Source: Bombus terrestris
Taxonomy: Eukaryota; Arthropoda; Insecta; Hymenoptera; Apidae
Length of the DNA stretch: 64,000 bases
Assembly (NCBI RefSeq): GCF_910591885.1
Contig: NW_025963577.1
Coordinates: forward strand, 248,001-312,000
Direction of reading: 5' to 3'
The translations under genes and the position numbers were made by a program. Position 1 is the first letter of the stretch, and every line of letters starts with the position of its first letter. A model generated the notes under the pieces. That model had not been told where the DNA came from and made no database searches. It saw only the letters and a program-made list of their open reading frames with translations. Below, piece after piece: positions 45,039 to 60,315 of this stretch.

Positions 45039-48000
45039 CGTATAACGTTATATACTATTACTATATAACGTATAACGTTATATACTATTACTATATAACG
45101 TATAACGTTATATACTATTACAATATAACGTATAACGATATATACTATTACATATTAACGTATAACGATATATACTATTCCGTACTATCGTATAACGTTA
45201 TATACTATTACTATATAACGTATATCGCTATATACTATTACTATATAACGTATAACGATATATACTATTACGTATTAACGTATAACGTTATATAGTATTA
45301 CCATATCACGTATAACGTGATATACTATTACGTACTATCGTATAACGTTATATACTATTACTATATAACGCATAACGTTATATAATATTACTATATAACG
45401 TATAACGTTATATACTATTACTATATAACGTATAACGTTATATACTTATACCTTATAACGTATAACGTTATATACTTATACCTTATAACGTATAACGTTA
45501 TACACTATTACTATATAACGTATAACGTTATATACTATTACTATATAACGTTTAACGATATTTACTATTACGCATTAACGTATAACGTTATATACTATTA
45601 CTATATAACGTATAACGTTATATACTATTACTATATAACGTATAACGTTATATACTATTACTATATAACGTATAACGTTATATACTATTACTATATAACG
45701 TATAACGATATATACTATTCCGTACTATCGTATAACGTTATATACTATTACTATATAACGCATAACGTTATATACTATTACAATATAACGCATAACGTTA
45801 TATACTATTACGTAATAGCGTATAACGTTATATAGTATTACTATATAACGTATAACGTTATATACTATTACTATATAACGTTTAACGATATATACTATTA
45901 CGTATTAACGTATAACGTTCTATACTATTACTATATAACGTATAACGTTATATACTATTACTATATAACGTATAAAGTTATATACTATTACTATATAACG
46001 TATAACGTTATATACTATTACTATATAACGTATAACGTTATATACTATTACTATATAACGTATAACGTTATATACTATTACTATATAACGTATAACGTTA
46101 TATACTATTACTATATAACGTATAACGATATATACTATTCCGTACTATCGTATAACGTTATATACTATTACTATATAACGCATAACGTTATATACTATTA
46201 CTATATAACGTATAACGTTATATACTATTACTATATAACGTATAACGTTATATACTATTACTATATAACGCATAACGTTATATAATATTACTATATAACG
46301 TATAACGATATATACTATTCCGTATTAACGTATAACGTTATATACTATTACGTAATAGCGTATAACGTTATATAGTATTACCATATCACGTATAACGTTG
46401 TATATTATTACGTACTAACGTATAACGTTATATACTATTACTATATAACGTATAACGTTGTATATTATTACGTACTAACGTATAACGTTATATACTATTA
46501 CTATATAACGTATAACGTTGCATAGTATTACCATATAACGTATAACGTTATATACTATTACGTACTAACGTATAACGTTACATACTATTACTATATAACG
46601 TATAACGTTATATACTATTACTATATAACGCATAACGTTATATAATATTACTATATAACGTATAACGTTATATACTATTACTATATAACGTATAACGTTA
46701 TATACTTATACCTTATAACGTATAACGTTATATACTATTACTATATAACGTATAACGTTATATACTATTACTATATAACGTATAACGTTATATACTATTA
46801 CTATATAACGTTTAACGATATTTACTATTACGTATTAACGTATAACGTTATATACTATTACTATATAACGTATAACGTTATATACTATTACTATATAACG
46901 TATAACGTTATATACTATTACTATATAACGAATAACGTTATATACTATTACTATATAACGTATAACGATATATACTATTCCGTACTATCGTATAACGTTA
47001 TATACTATTACTATATAACGCATAACGTTATATACTATTACAATATAACGCATAACGTTATATACTATTACGTAATAGCGTATAGCGTTATATAGTATTA
47101 CTATATAACGTATAACGTTATATACTATTACTATATAACGTTTAACGATATATACTATTACGTATTAACGTATAACGTTCTATACTATTACTATATAACG
47201 TATAACGTTATATACTATTACTATATAATGTATAACGTTATATACTATTACTATATAACGTATAACGTTATAAACTATTACTATATAACGTATAACGTTA
47301 TATACTATTACTATATAACGTATAACGTTATATACTATTACTATATAACGTATAACGATATATACTATTCCGTACTATCGTATAACGTTATATACTATTA
47401 CTATATAACGCATAACGTTATATACTATTACTATATAACGTATAACGTTATATACTATTACTATATAACGCATAACGTTATATAATATTACTATATAACG
47501 TATAACGTTATATACTATTACTATATAACGTATAACGTTATATACTATTACTATATAACGTATAACGTTATATACTATTACTATATAACGCATAACGTTA
47601 TATAATATTACTATATAACGTATAACGATATATACTATTCCGTATTAACGTATAACGTTATATACTATTACGTAATAGCGTATAACGTTATATAGTATTA
47701 CCATATCACGTATAACGTTGTATATTATTACGTACTAACGTATAACGTTATATACTATTACTATATAACGTATAACGTTGCATAGTATTACCATATAACG
47801 TATAACGTTATATACTATTACTATATAACGTATAACGTTATATACTATTACTATATAACGTATAACGATATATACTATTACGTACTATCGTATAACGTTA
47901 TATACTATTACTATATAACGTATAACGATATATATTATTACTATATAACGTATAACGTTATATACTATTACTATATAACGTATAACGTTATATACTATTA

Positions 48001-48518
48001 CTATATAACATATAACGTTATATACTATTACTATATAACGTATAACGTTATATACTATTACTATATAACGTATAACGATATATACTATTCCGTATTAACG
48101 TATAACGTTATATACTATTACGTAATAGCGTATAACGTTATATAGTATTACCATATCACGTATAACGTTGTATATTATTACGTACTAACGTATAACGTTA
48201 TATACTATTACTATATAACGTATAACGTTGCATAGTATTACCATATAACGTATAACGTTATATACTATTACTATATAACGTATAACGTTATATACTATTA
48301 CTATATAACGTATAACGATATATACTATTACGTACTATCGTATAACGTTATATACTATTACTATATAACGTATAACGATATATACTATTACTATATAACG
48401 TATAACGTTATATACTATCACTATGTAACGTATAACGTTATATACTATCACTATGTAACGTATAACGTTATATACTATTACTATATAACGTATAACGTTA
48501 TATACTATTACTATATAA
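45039..48518 (+). repeat. 3,480-bp segment, copy 2 of the 5,931-bp pair
   Basis: Same order and rare variants as 39,108-42,587. A visible difference is in the block at 41,160-41,190 (GTAATACT and AATACG) against GTATTACT and ATAACG here. Its H monomers are at 46,299, 47,619 and 48,069. Confidence 0.92.
45429..45488 (+). repeat. L doublet
   Basis: Homologue of 39,498-39,557 at offset 5,931. Confidence 0.9.
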
Positions 48519-48818
48519 CGTATAACGTTATATACTATTACTATATAACGTATAACGTTATATACTATTACGTAATAACGTATAACGTTATATACTATTA
48601 CGTAATAACGTATAACGTTATATACTATTACGTAATAACGTATAACGTTATATAGTATTGCCATATCACGTATAACGTTGTATATTATTACGTACTAACG
48701 TATAACGTTATATACTATTACTATATAACGTATAACGTTATATACTATTACTATATAACGTATAACGTTATATACTATTACTATATAACGTATAACGTTA
48801 TATACTATTACTATATAA

Positions 48819-49058
48819 CGTATAACGATATATACTATTACATATTAACGTATAACGTTATATACTATTACGTAATAGCGTATAACGTTATATAGTATTA
48901 CCATATCACGTATAACGTTGTATATTATTACGTACTAACGTATAACGTTATATAGTATTACCATATCACGTATGACGTTGTATACTATTACGTAATAACG
49001 TATAACGTTATATACTATTACCTAATAACGTATAACGTTATATAGTATTGCCATATCA
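48819..49058 (+). repeat. Y-block core without S (copy 2 of 3)
   Basis: Homologue of 43,818 at offset 5,001. It carries CGTATGACG near 48,970, a private change. Confidence 0.88.
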
Positions 49059-49328
49059 CGTATAACGATATATACTATTACGTATTAACGTATAACGTTA
49101 TATACTATTACTATATAACGTATAACGATATATACTATTACTATATAACGTATAACGTTATATGCTATTACTATATAACGTATAACGTTATATACTATTA
49201 CTATATAACGTATAACGTTATATACTATTACTATATAACGTATAACGTTATATACTATTACTATATAACGTATAACGTTATATACTATTACTATATAACG
49301 TATAACGTTATATACTATTACTATATAA

Positions 49329-49379
49329 CGTATAACGTTATATAGTAATTATTACTATAATATAGTAATTACTATATAA
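49329..49379 (+). repeat. S unit 21 (51 bp)
   Basis: Standard S opening a Z block. Its homologue is at 54,783 (offset 5,454). Confidence 0.97.
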
Positions 49380-50729
49380 CGTATAACGTTATATACTATT
49401 ACTATATAACGTATAACGTTATATACTATTACTATATAACGTATAACGTTATATACTATTACTATATAACGTATAACGTTATATACTATCACTATGTAAC
49501 GTATAACGTTATATACTATTACTATATAACGTATAACGTTATATACTATTACTATATAACGTATAACGTTATATACTATTACTATATAACGTATAACGTT
49601 ATATACTATTACGTAATAACGTATAACGTTATATAGTATTGCCATATCACGTATAACGTTGTATATTATTACGTACTAACGTATAACGTTATATACTATT
49701 ACTATATAACGTATAACGTTATATACTATTACTATATAACGTATAACGTTATATACTATTACGTAATAACGTATAACGTTATATACTATTACGTAATAAC
49801 GTATAACGTTATATAGTATTGCCATATCACGTATAACGTTGTATATTATTACGTACTAACGTATAACGTTATATACTATTACTATATAACGTATAACGTT
49901 ATATACTATTACTATATAACGTATAACGTTATATACTATTACTATACAACGTATAACGTTATATACTATTATTATATAACGTATAACGTTATATACTATT
50001 ACTATATAACATATAACGTTATATACTATTACTATATAACGTATAACGTTATATACTATTACGTAATAGGGTATAACGTTATATAGTATTACCATATCAC
50101 GTATAACGTTGTATATTATTACGTACTAACGTATAACGTTATATACTATTACTATATAACGTATAACGTTATATACTATTACTATATAACGTATACCGAT
50201 ATATACTATTACGTACTCTCCTATAACGTTATATACTATTACTATATAACGTATAACGATATATATTATTACGTACTAACGTATAACGTTATATACTATT
50301 ACTATATAACGTATAACGTTATATACTATTACTATGTAACGTATAACGTTATATACTATTACTATATAACGTATAACGTTATATACTATCACTATATAAC
50401 GTATAACGTTATATACTATTACTATATAACGTATAACGTTATATACTATTACTATATAACGTATAACGTTATATACTATTACTATATAACGTATAACGTT
50501 ATATACTATTACGTAATAACGTATAACGTTATATACTATTACGTAATAACGTATAACGTTATATAGTATTGCCATATCACGTATAACGTTGTATATTATT
50601 ACGTACTAACGTATAACGTTATATACTATTACTATATAACGTATAACGTTATATACTATTACTATATAACGTATAACGTTATATACTATTACTATATAAC
50701 GTATAACGTTATATACTATTACTATATAA

Positions 50730-50780
50730 CGTTATACGTTATATAGTAATTATTACTATAATATAGTAATTACTATATAA
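50730..50780 (+). repeat. S unit 22 (51 bp, odd left end)
   Basis: The only S that starts CGTTATACGTTATATAG instead of CGTATAACGTTATATAG. It is followed by a monomer that starts TG instead of CG. Its homologue at 56,212 has the same TG follower but the normal left end. Confidence 0.96.
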
Positions 50781-51530
50781 TGTATAACGTTATATACTAT
50801 TACTATATAACGTATAACGTTATATACTATTACTATATAACGTATAACGATATATACTATTACATATTAACGTATAACGTTATATACTATTACGTAATAG
50901 CGTATAACGTTATATAGTATTACCATATCACGTATAACGTTGTATATTATTACGTACTAACGTATAACGTTATATAGTATTACCATATCACGTATAACGT
51001 TGTATACTATTACGTAATAACGTATAACGTTATATACTATTACCTAATAACGTATAACGTTATATAGTATTGCCATATCACGTATAACGATATATACTAT
51101 TACGTATTAACGTATAACGTTATATACTATTACTATATAACGTATAACGATATATACTATTACTATATAACGCATAACGTTATATGCTATTACTATATAA
51201 CGTATAACGTTATATACTATTACTATATAACGTATAACGTTATATACTATTACTATATAACGTATAACGTTATATACTATTACTATATAACGTATAACGT
51301 TATATACTATTACTATATAACGTATAACGTTATATACTATTACGTAATAACGTATAACGTTATATAATATTGCCATATCACGTATAACGTTGTATATTAT
51401 TACGTACTAACGTATAACGTTATATACTATTACTATATAACGTATAACGTTATATACTATTACTATATAACGTATAACGTTATATACTATTACTATATAA
51501 CGTATAACGTTATATACTATTACTATATAA

Positions 51531-51581
51531 CGTATAACGTTATATAGTAATTATTACTATAATATAGTAATTACTATATAA
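51531..51581 (+). repeat. S unit 23 (51 bp)
   Basis: Standard S opening a Y block. Its homologue is at 56,863 (offset 5,332). Confidence 0.97.
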
Positions 51582-52301
51582 CGTATAACGTTATATACTA
51601 TTACTATATAACGTATAACGTTATATACTATTACTATATAACGTATAACGATATATACTATTACATATTAACGTATAACGTTATATACTATTACGTAATA
51701 GCGTATAACGTTATATAGTATTACCATATCACGTATAACGTTGTATATTATTACGTACTAACGTATAACGTTATATAGTATTACCATATCACGTATAACG
51801 TTGTATACTATTACGTAATAACGTATAACGTTATATACTATTACCTAATAACGTATAACGTTATATAGTATTGCCATATCACGTATAACGATATATACTA
51901 TTACTATATAACGTATAACGTTATATACTATTACTATATATCGTATAACGTTATATACTATTACTATATAACGTATAACGTTATATACTATTACTATATA
52001 ACGTATAACGTTATATACTATCACTATGTAACGTATAACGTTATATACTATTACTATATAACGTATAACGTTATATACTATTACTATATAACGTATAACG
52101 TTATATACTATTACTATATAACGTATAACGTTATATACTATTACGTAATAACGTATAACGTTATATACTATTACGTAATAACGTATAACGTTATATAGTA
52201 TTGCCATATCACGTATAACGTTGTATATTATTACGTACTAACGTATAACGTTATATACTATTACTATATAACGTATAACGTTATATACTATTACTATATA
52301 A

Positions 52302-52352
52302 CGTATAACGTTATATAGTAATTATTACTATAATATAGTAATTACTATATAA
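52302..52352 (+). repeat. S unit 24 (51 bp)
   Basis: Standard AACGTT S. Its homologue at 57,634 has AATGTT. Confidence 0.97.
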
Positions 52353-54302
52353 CGTATAACGTTATATACTATTACTATATAACGTATAACGTTATATACT
52401 ATTACTATATAACGTATAACGTTATATACTATTACTATATAACGTATAACGTTATATACTATTACTATATAACGTATAACGTTATATACTATCACTATGT
52501 AACGTATAACGTTATATACTATCACTATATAACGTATAACGTTATATACTATTACTATATAACGTATAACGTTATATACTATTACTATATAACGTATAAC
52601 GTTATATACTATTACTATATAACGTATAACGTTATATACTATTACGTAATAACGTATAACGTTATATACTATTACGTAATAACGTATAACGTTATATAGT
52701 ATTGCCATATCACGTATAACGTTGCATATTATTACGTACTAACGTATAACGTTATATACTATTACTATATAACGTATAACGTTATAAACTATTACTATAT
52801 AACGTATAACGTTATATACTATTACTATATAACGTATAACGTTATATACTATTACTATATAACGTATAACGATATATACTATTCCGTACTATCGTATAAC
52901 GTTATATACTATTACTATATAACGCATAACGTTATATACTATTACTATATAACGCATAACGTTATATAATATTACTATATAACGTATAACGTTATATACT
53001 ATTACTATATAACGTATAACGTTATATACTATTACTATATAACGTATAACGTTATATACTATTACTATATAACGCATAACGTTATATAATATTACTATAT
53101 AACGTATAACGATATATACTATTCCGTATTAACGTATAACGTTATATACTATTACGTAATAGCGTATAACGTTATATAGTATTACCATATCACGTATAAC
53201 GTTGTATATTATTACGTACTAACGTATAACGTTATATACTATTACTATATAACGTATAACGTTGCATAGTATTACCATATAACGTATAACGTTATATACT
53301 ATTACTATATAACGTATAACGTTATATACTATTACTATATAACGTATAACGATATATACTATTACGTACTATCGTATAACGTTATATACTATTACTATAT
53401 AACGTATAACGATATATATTATTACTATATAACGTATAACGTTATATACTATTACTATATAACGTATAACGTTATATACTATTACTATATAACATATAAC
53501 GTTATATACTATTACTATATAACGTATAACGTTATATACTATTACTATATAACGTATAACGATATATACTATTCCGTATTAACGTATAACGTTATATACT
53601 ATTACGTAATAGCGTATAACGTTATATAGTATTACCATATCACGTATAACGTTGTATATTATTACGTACTAACGTATAACGTTATATACTATTACTATAT
53701 AACGTATAACGTTGCATAGTATTACCATATAACGTATAACGTTATATACTATTACTATATAACGTATAACGTTATATACTATTACTATATAACGTATAAC
53801 GATATATACTATTACGTACTATCGTATAACGTTATATACTATTACTATATAACGTATAACGATATATACTATTACTATATAACGTATAACGTTATATACT
53901 ATCACTATGTAACGTATAACGTTATATACTATCACTATGTAACGTATAACGTTATATACTATTACTATATATCGTATAACGTTATATACTATTACTATAT
54001 AACGTATAACGTTATATACTATTACTATATAACGTATAACGTTATATACTATTACGTAATAACGTATAACGTTATATACTATTACGTAATAACGTATAAC
54101 GTTATATACTATTACGTAATAACGTATAACGTTATATAGTATTGCCATATCACGTATAACGTTGTATATTATTACGTACTAACGTATAACGTTATATACT
54201 ATTACTATATAACGTATAACGTTATATACTATTACTATATAACGTATAACGTTATATACTATTACTATATAACGTATAACGTTATATACTATTACTATAT
54301 AA

Positions 54303-54542
54303 CGTATAACGATATATACTATTACATATTAACGTATAACGTTATATACTATTACGTAATAGCGTATAACGTTATATAGTATTACCATATCACGTATAAC
54401 GTTGTATATTATTACGTACTAACGTATAACGTTATATGGTATTACCATATCACGTATAACGTTGTATACTATTACGTAATAACGTATAACGTTATATACT
54501 ATTACCTAATAACGTATAACGTTATATAGTATTGCCATATCA
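54303..54542 (+). repeat. Y-block core without S (copy 3 of 3)
   Basis: Homologue of 48,819 at offset 5,484. One E has TTATATGGT near 54,433, a private change. Confidence 0.88.
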
Positions 54543-54782
54543 CGTATAACGATATATACTATTACGTATTAACGTATAACGTTATATACTATTACTATAT
54601 AACGTATAACGATATATACTATTACTATATAACGCATAACGTTATATGCTATTACTATATAACGTATAACGTTATATACTATTACTATATAACGTATAAC
54701 GTTATATACTATTACTATATAACGTATAACGTTATATACTATTACTATATAACGTATAACGTTATATACTATTACTATATAA

Positions 54783-54833
54783 CGTATAACGTTATATAGT
54801 AATTATTACTATAATATAGTAATTACTATATAA
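54783..54833 (+). repeat. S unit 25 (51 bp)
   Basis: Standard S opening a Z block. Confidence 0.97.
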
Positions 54834-55943
54834 CGTATAACGTTATATACTATTACTATATAACGTATAACGTTATATACTATTACTATATAACGTATAA
54901 CGTTATATACTATCACTATGTAACGTATAACGTTATATACTATTACTATATAACGTATAACGTTATATACTATTACTATATAACGTATAACGTTATATAC
55001 TATTACTATATAACGTATAACGTTATATACTATTACGTAATAACGTATAACGTTATATAGTATTGCCATATCACGTATAACGTTGTATATTATTACGTAC
55101 TAACGTATAACGTTATATACTATTACTATATAACGTATAACGTTATATACTATTACTATATAACGTATAACGTTATATACTATTACGTAATAACGTATAA
55201 CGTTATATACTATTACGTAATAACGTATAACGTTATATAGTATTGCCATATCACGTATAACGTTGTATATTATTACGTACTAACGTATAACGTTATATAC
55301 TATTACTATATAACGTATAACGTTATATACTATTACTATATAACGTATAACGTTATATACTATTACTATATAACGTATAACGTTATATACTATTACTATA
55401 TAACGTATAACGTTATATACTATTACTATATAACATATAACGTTATATACTATTACTATATAACGTATAACGTTATATACTATTACTATATAACGTATAA
55501 CGATATATACTATTCCGTATTAACGTATAACGTTATATACTATTACGTAATAGCGTATAACGTTATATAGTATTACCATATCACGTATAACGTTGTATAT
55601 TATTACGTACTAACGTATAACGTTATATACTATTACTATATAACGTATAACGTTATATACTATTACTATATAACGTATACCGATATATACTATTACGTAC
55701 TCTCCTATAACGTTATATACTATTACTATATAACGTATAACGATATATATTATTACGTACTAACGTATAACGTTATATACTATTACTATATAACGTATAA
55801 CGTTATATACTATTACTATGTAACGTATAACGTTATATACTATTACTATATAACGTATAACGTTATATACTATCACTATATAACGTATAACGTTATATAC
55901 TATTACTATATAACGTATAACGTTATATACTATTACTATATAA

Positions 55944-55971
55944 CGTATAACGTTATGCTATTACTATATAA
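55944..55971 (+). repeat. 28-bp monomer (2-bp net deletion)
   Basis: Contains CGTTATGCTATTACT where the consensus has CGTTATATACTATTACT. It explains the change in offset from 5,484 to 5,482 between the two 5.5-kb copies. Confidence 0.94.
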
Positions 55972-56211
55972 CGTATAACGTTATATACTATTACGTAATA
56001 ACGTATAACGTTATATACTATTACGTAATAACGTATAACGTTATATAGTATTGCCATATCACGTATAACGTTGTATATTATTACGTACTAACGTATAACG
56101 TTATATACTATTACTATATAACGTATAACGTTATATACTATTACTATATAACGTATAACGTTATATACTATTACTATATAACGTATAACGTTATATACTA
56201 TTACTATATAA

Positions 56212-56262
56212 CGTATAACGTTATATAGTAATTATTACTATAATATAGTAATTACTATATAA
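56212..56262 (+). repeat. S unit 26 (51 bp)
   Basis: Standard S followed by a TG-starting monomer, then a Y block that lacks Q, C, E, F, E. Confidence 0.97.
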
Positions 56263-56862
56263 TGTATAACGTTATATACTATTACTATATAACGTATAAC
56301 GTTATATACTATTACTATATAACGTATAACGTTGTATACTATTACGTAATAACGTATAACGTTATATACTATTACCTAATAACGTATAACGTTATATAGT
56401 ATTGCCATATCACGTATAACGATATATACTATTACGTATTAACGTATAACGTTATATACTATTACTATATAACGTATAACGATATATACTATTACTATAT
56501 AACGCATAACGTTATATGCTATTACTATATAACGTATAACGTTATATACTATTACTATATAACGTATAACGTTATATACTATTACTATATAACGTATAAC
56601 GTTATATACTATTACTATATAACGTATAACGTTATATACTATTACTATATAACGTATAACGTTATATACTATTACGTAATAACGTATAACGTTATATAAT
56701 ATTGCCATATCACGTATAACGTTGTATATTATTACGTACTAACGTATAACGTTATATACTATTACTATATAACGTATAACGTTATATACTATTACTATAT
56801 AACGTATAACGTTATATACTATTACTATATAACGTATAACGTTATATACTATTACTATATAA

Positions 56863-56913
56863 CGTATAACGTTATATAGTAATTATTACTATAATATAGT
56901 AATTACTATATAA
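56863..56913 (+). repeat. S unit 27 (51 bp)
   Basis: Standard S opening a Y block. Confidence 0.97.
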
Positions 56914-57633
56914 CGTATAACGTTATATACTATTACTATATAACGTATAACGTTATATACTATTACTATATAACGTATAACGATATATACTATTACATAT
57001 TAACGTATAACGTTATATACTATTACGTAATAGCGTATAACGTTATATAGTATTACCATATCACGTATAACGTTGTATATTATTACGTACTAACGTATAA
57101 CGTTATATAGTATTACCATATCACGTATAACGTTGTATACTATTACGTAATAACGTATAACGTTATATACTATTACCTAATAACGTATAACGTTATATAG
57201 TATTGCCATATCACGTATAACGATATATACTATTACTATATAACGTATAACGTTATATACTATTACTATATAACGTATAACGTTATATACTATTACTATA
57301 TAACGTATAACGTTATATACTATTACTATATAACGTATAACGTTATATACTATCACTATGTAACGTATAACGTTATATACTATTACTATATAACGTATAA
57401 CGTTATATACTATTACTATATAACGTATAACGTTATATACTATTACTATATAACGTATAACGTTATATACTATTACGTAATAACGTATAACGTTATATAC
57501 TATTACGTAATAACGTATAACGTTATATAGTATTGCCATATCACGTATAACGTTGTATATTATTACGTACTAACGTATAACGTTATATACTATTACTATA
57601 TAACGTATAACGTTATATACTATTACTATATAA

Positions 57634-57684
57634 CGTATAATGTTATATAGTAATTATTACTATAATATAGTAATTACTATATAA
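57634..57684 (+). repeat. S unit 28 (51 bp, ATGTT type)
   Basis: Homologue of both 34,245 (ATGTT type) and 52,302 (ACGTT type). It lies where two duplication systems overlap. Confidence 0.97.
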
Positions 57685-58824
57685 CGTATAACGTTATATA
57701 CTATTACTATATAACGTATAACGTTATATACTATTACTATATAACGTATAACGTTATATACTATTACTATATAACGTATAACGTTATATACTATTACTAT
57801 ATAACGTATAACGTTATATACTATCACTATGTAACGTATAACGTTATATACTATCACTATATAACGTATAACGTTATATACTATTACTATATAACGTATA
57901 ACGTTATATACTATTACTATATAACGTATAACGTTATATACTATTACGTAATAACGTATAACGTTATATACTATTACGTAATAACGTATAACGTTATATA
58001 CTATTACGTAATAACGTATAACGTTATATAGTATTGCCATATCACGTATAACGTTGCATATTATTACGTACTAACGTATAACGTTATATACTATTACTAT
58101 ATAACGTATAACGTTATATACTATTACTATATAACGTATAACGTTATATACTATTACTATATAACGTATAACGATATATACTATTACGTGCTCTCCTATA
58201 ACGTTATATACTATTACTATATAACGTATAACGATATATATTATTACGTACTAACGTATAACGTTATATACTATTACTATATAACGTATAACGTTATATA
58301 CTATTACTATATAACGTATAACGATATATACTATTACGTACTCTCCTATAACGTTATATACTATTACTATATAACGTATAACGATATATATTATTACGTA
58401 CTAACGTATAACGTTATATACTATTACTATATAACGTATAACGTTATATACTATTACTATGTAACGTATAACGTTATATACTATTACTATATAACGTATA
58501 ACGTTATATACTATTACTATGTAACGTATAACGTTATATACTATTACTATATAACGTATAACGTTATATACTATTACTATATAACGTATAACGTTATATA
58601 CTATTACTATATAACGTATAACGTTATATACTATTACGTAATAACGTATAACGTTATATACTATTACGTAATAACGTATAACGTTATATAGTATTGCCAT
58701 ATCACGTATAACGTTGTATATTATTACGTACTAACGTATAACGTTATATACTATTACTATATAACGTATAACGTTATATACTATTACTATATAACGTATA
58801 ACGTTATATACTATTACTATATAA

Positions 58825-58875
58825 CGTATAATGTTATATAGTAATTATTACTATAATATAGTAATTACTATATAA
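58825..58875 (+). repeat. S unit 29 (51 bp, ATGTT type)
   Basis: Opens X block copy 3. Confidence 0.97.
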
Positions 58876-60255
58876 CGTATAACGTTATATACTATTACTA
58901 TATAACGTATAACGTTATATACTATTACTATATAACGTATAACGTTATATACTATTACTATATAACGTATAACGTTATATACTATTACTATATAACGTAT
59001 AACGTTATATACTATCACTATGTAACGTATAACGTTATATACTATTACTATCTAACGTATAACGTTATATACTATTACTATATAACGTATAACGTTATAT
59101 ACTATTACTATATAACGTATAACGTTATATACTATTACTATATAACGTATAACGTTATATACTATTACGTAATAACGTATAACGTTATATACTATTACGT
59201 AATAACGTATAACGTTATATAGTATTGCCATATCACGTATAACGTTGTATATTATTACGTACTAACGTATAACGTTATATACTATTACTATATAACGTAT
59301 AACGTTATATACTATTACTATATAACGTATAACGTTATATACTATTACTATATAACGTATAACGATATATACTATTACGTACTCTCCTATAACGTTATAT
59401 ACTATTACTATGTAACGTATAACGATATATATTATTACGTACTAACGTATAACGTTATATACTATTACTATATAACGTATAACGTTATATACTATTACTA
59501 TATAACGCATAACGTTATATAATATTACTATATAACGTATAACGTTATATACTATTACTATATAACGTATAACGTTATATACTATTACTATATAACGTAT
59601 AACGTTATATACTATTACTATATAACGTATAACGTTATATACTATTACAATATAAGGTATAACGATATATACTATTACATATTAACGTATAACGATATAT
59701 ACTATTCCGTACTATCGTATAACGTTATATACTATTACTATATAACGCATAACGTTATATAATATTACTATATAACGTATAACGTTATATGCTATTACGT
59801 AATAACGTATAACGTTATATAGTATTGCCATATCACGTATAACGTTGTATTATATTACGTACTAACGTATAACGTTATATACTATTACTATATAACGTAT
59901 AACGTTATATACTATTACTATATAATGTATAACGTTATATACTATTACTATATAACGTATAACGTTGTATAGTATTACCATATAACGTATAACGTTATAT
60001 ACTATTACGTACTAACGTATAACGTTATATACTATTACTATATAACGTATATCGCTATATACTATTACTATATAACGTATAACGATATATACTATTACGT
60101 ATTAACGTATAACGTTATATAGTATTACCATATCACGTATAACGTGATATACTATTACGTACTATCGTATAACGTTATATACTATTACTATATAACGCAT
60201 AACGTTATATAATATTACTATATAACGTATAACGTTATATACTATTACTATATAA

Positions 60256-60315
60256 CGTATAACGTTATATACTTATACCTTATAACGTATAACGTTATAT
60301 ACTTATACCTTATAA
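60256..60315 (+). repeat. L doublet
   Basis: Homologue of 36,777-36,836 at offset 23,479. It lacks the ATACACT follower. Confidence 0.9.

Larger units (their letters stand above)
47229..52742 (+). repeat. 5.5-kb tandem duplication, copy 1 (5,514 bp)
   Basis: Directly adjacent to its second copy at 52,743. Shared rare variants: TTATAAACT (47,271 and 52,785), TATACCGAT (50,196 and 55,680), TGTATAACG right after an S unit (50,781 and 56,263), GTAATAACG...TATAATATTGCC (near 51,365 and 56,697) and TTGCATATT (near 52,724 and 58,056). The offset is 5,514, then 5,484, 5,482 and 5,332. The steps come from loss of one monomer, a 2-bp loss and loss of five monomers in copy 2. Confidence 0.93.
52743..58104 (+). 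repeat. 5.5-kb tandem duplication, copy 2 (5,362 bp)
   Basis: Second copy of 47,229-52,742. It has lost one monomer near 52,960, has the 28-bp monomer at 55,944, and has lost Q, C, E, F, E after the S at 56,212. Its right part also opens the 23.4-kb-spaced repeat that starts at 57,244. Confidence 0.92.

Noticed and set aside
58188..58691. Plus-strand open frame of 167 codons (YNVIYYYYIT repeat), with a relative at 34,799-35,242
   Set aside because: It is the plus-strand open frame of the same 30-bp unit, with an ATG created by the GTGCTCTCC variant on one side and a stop in the D or S unit. It has no coding character beyond the period.
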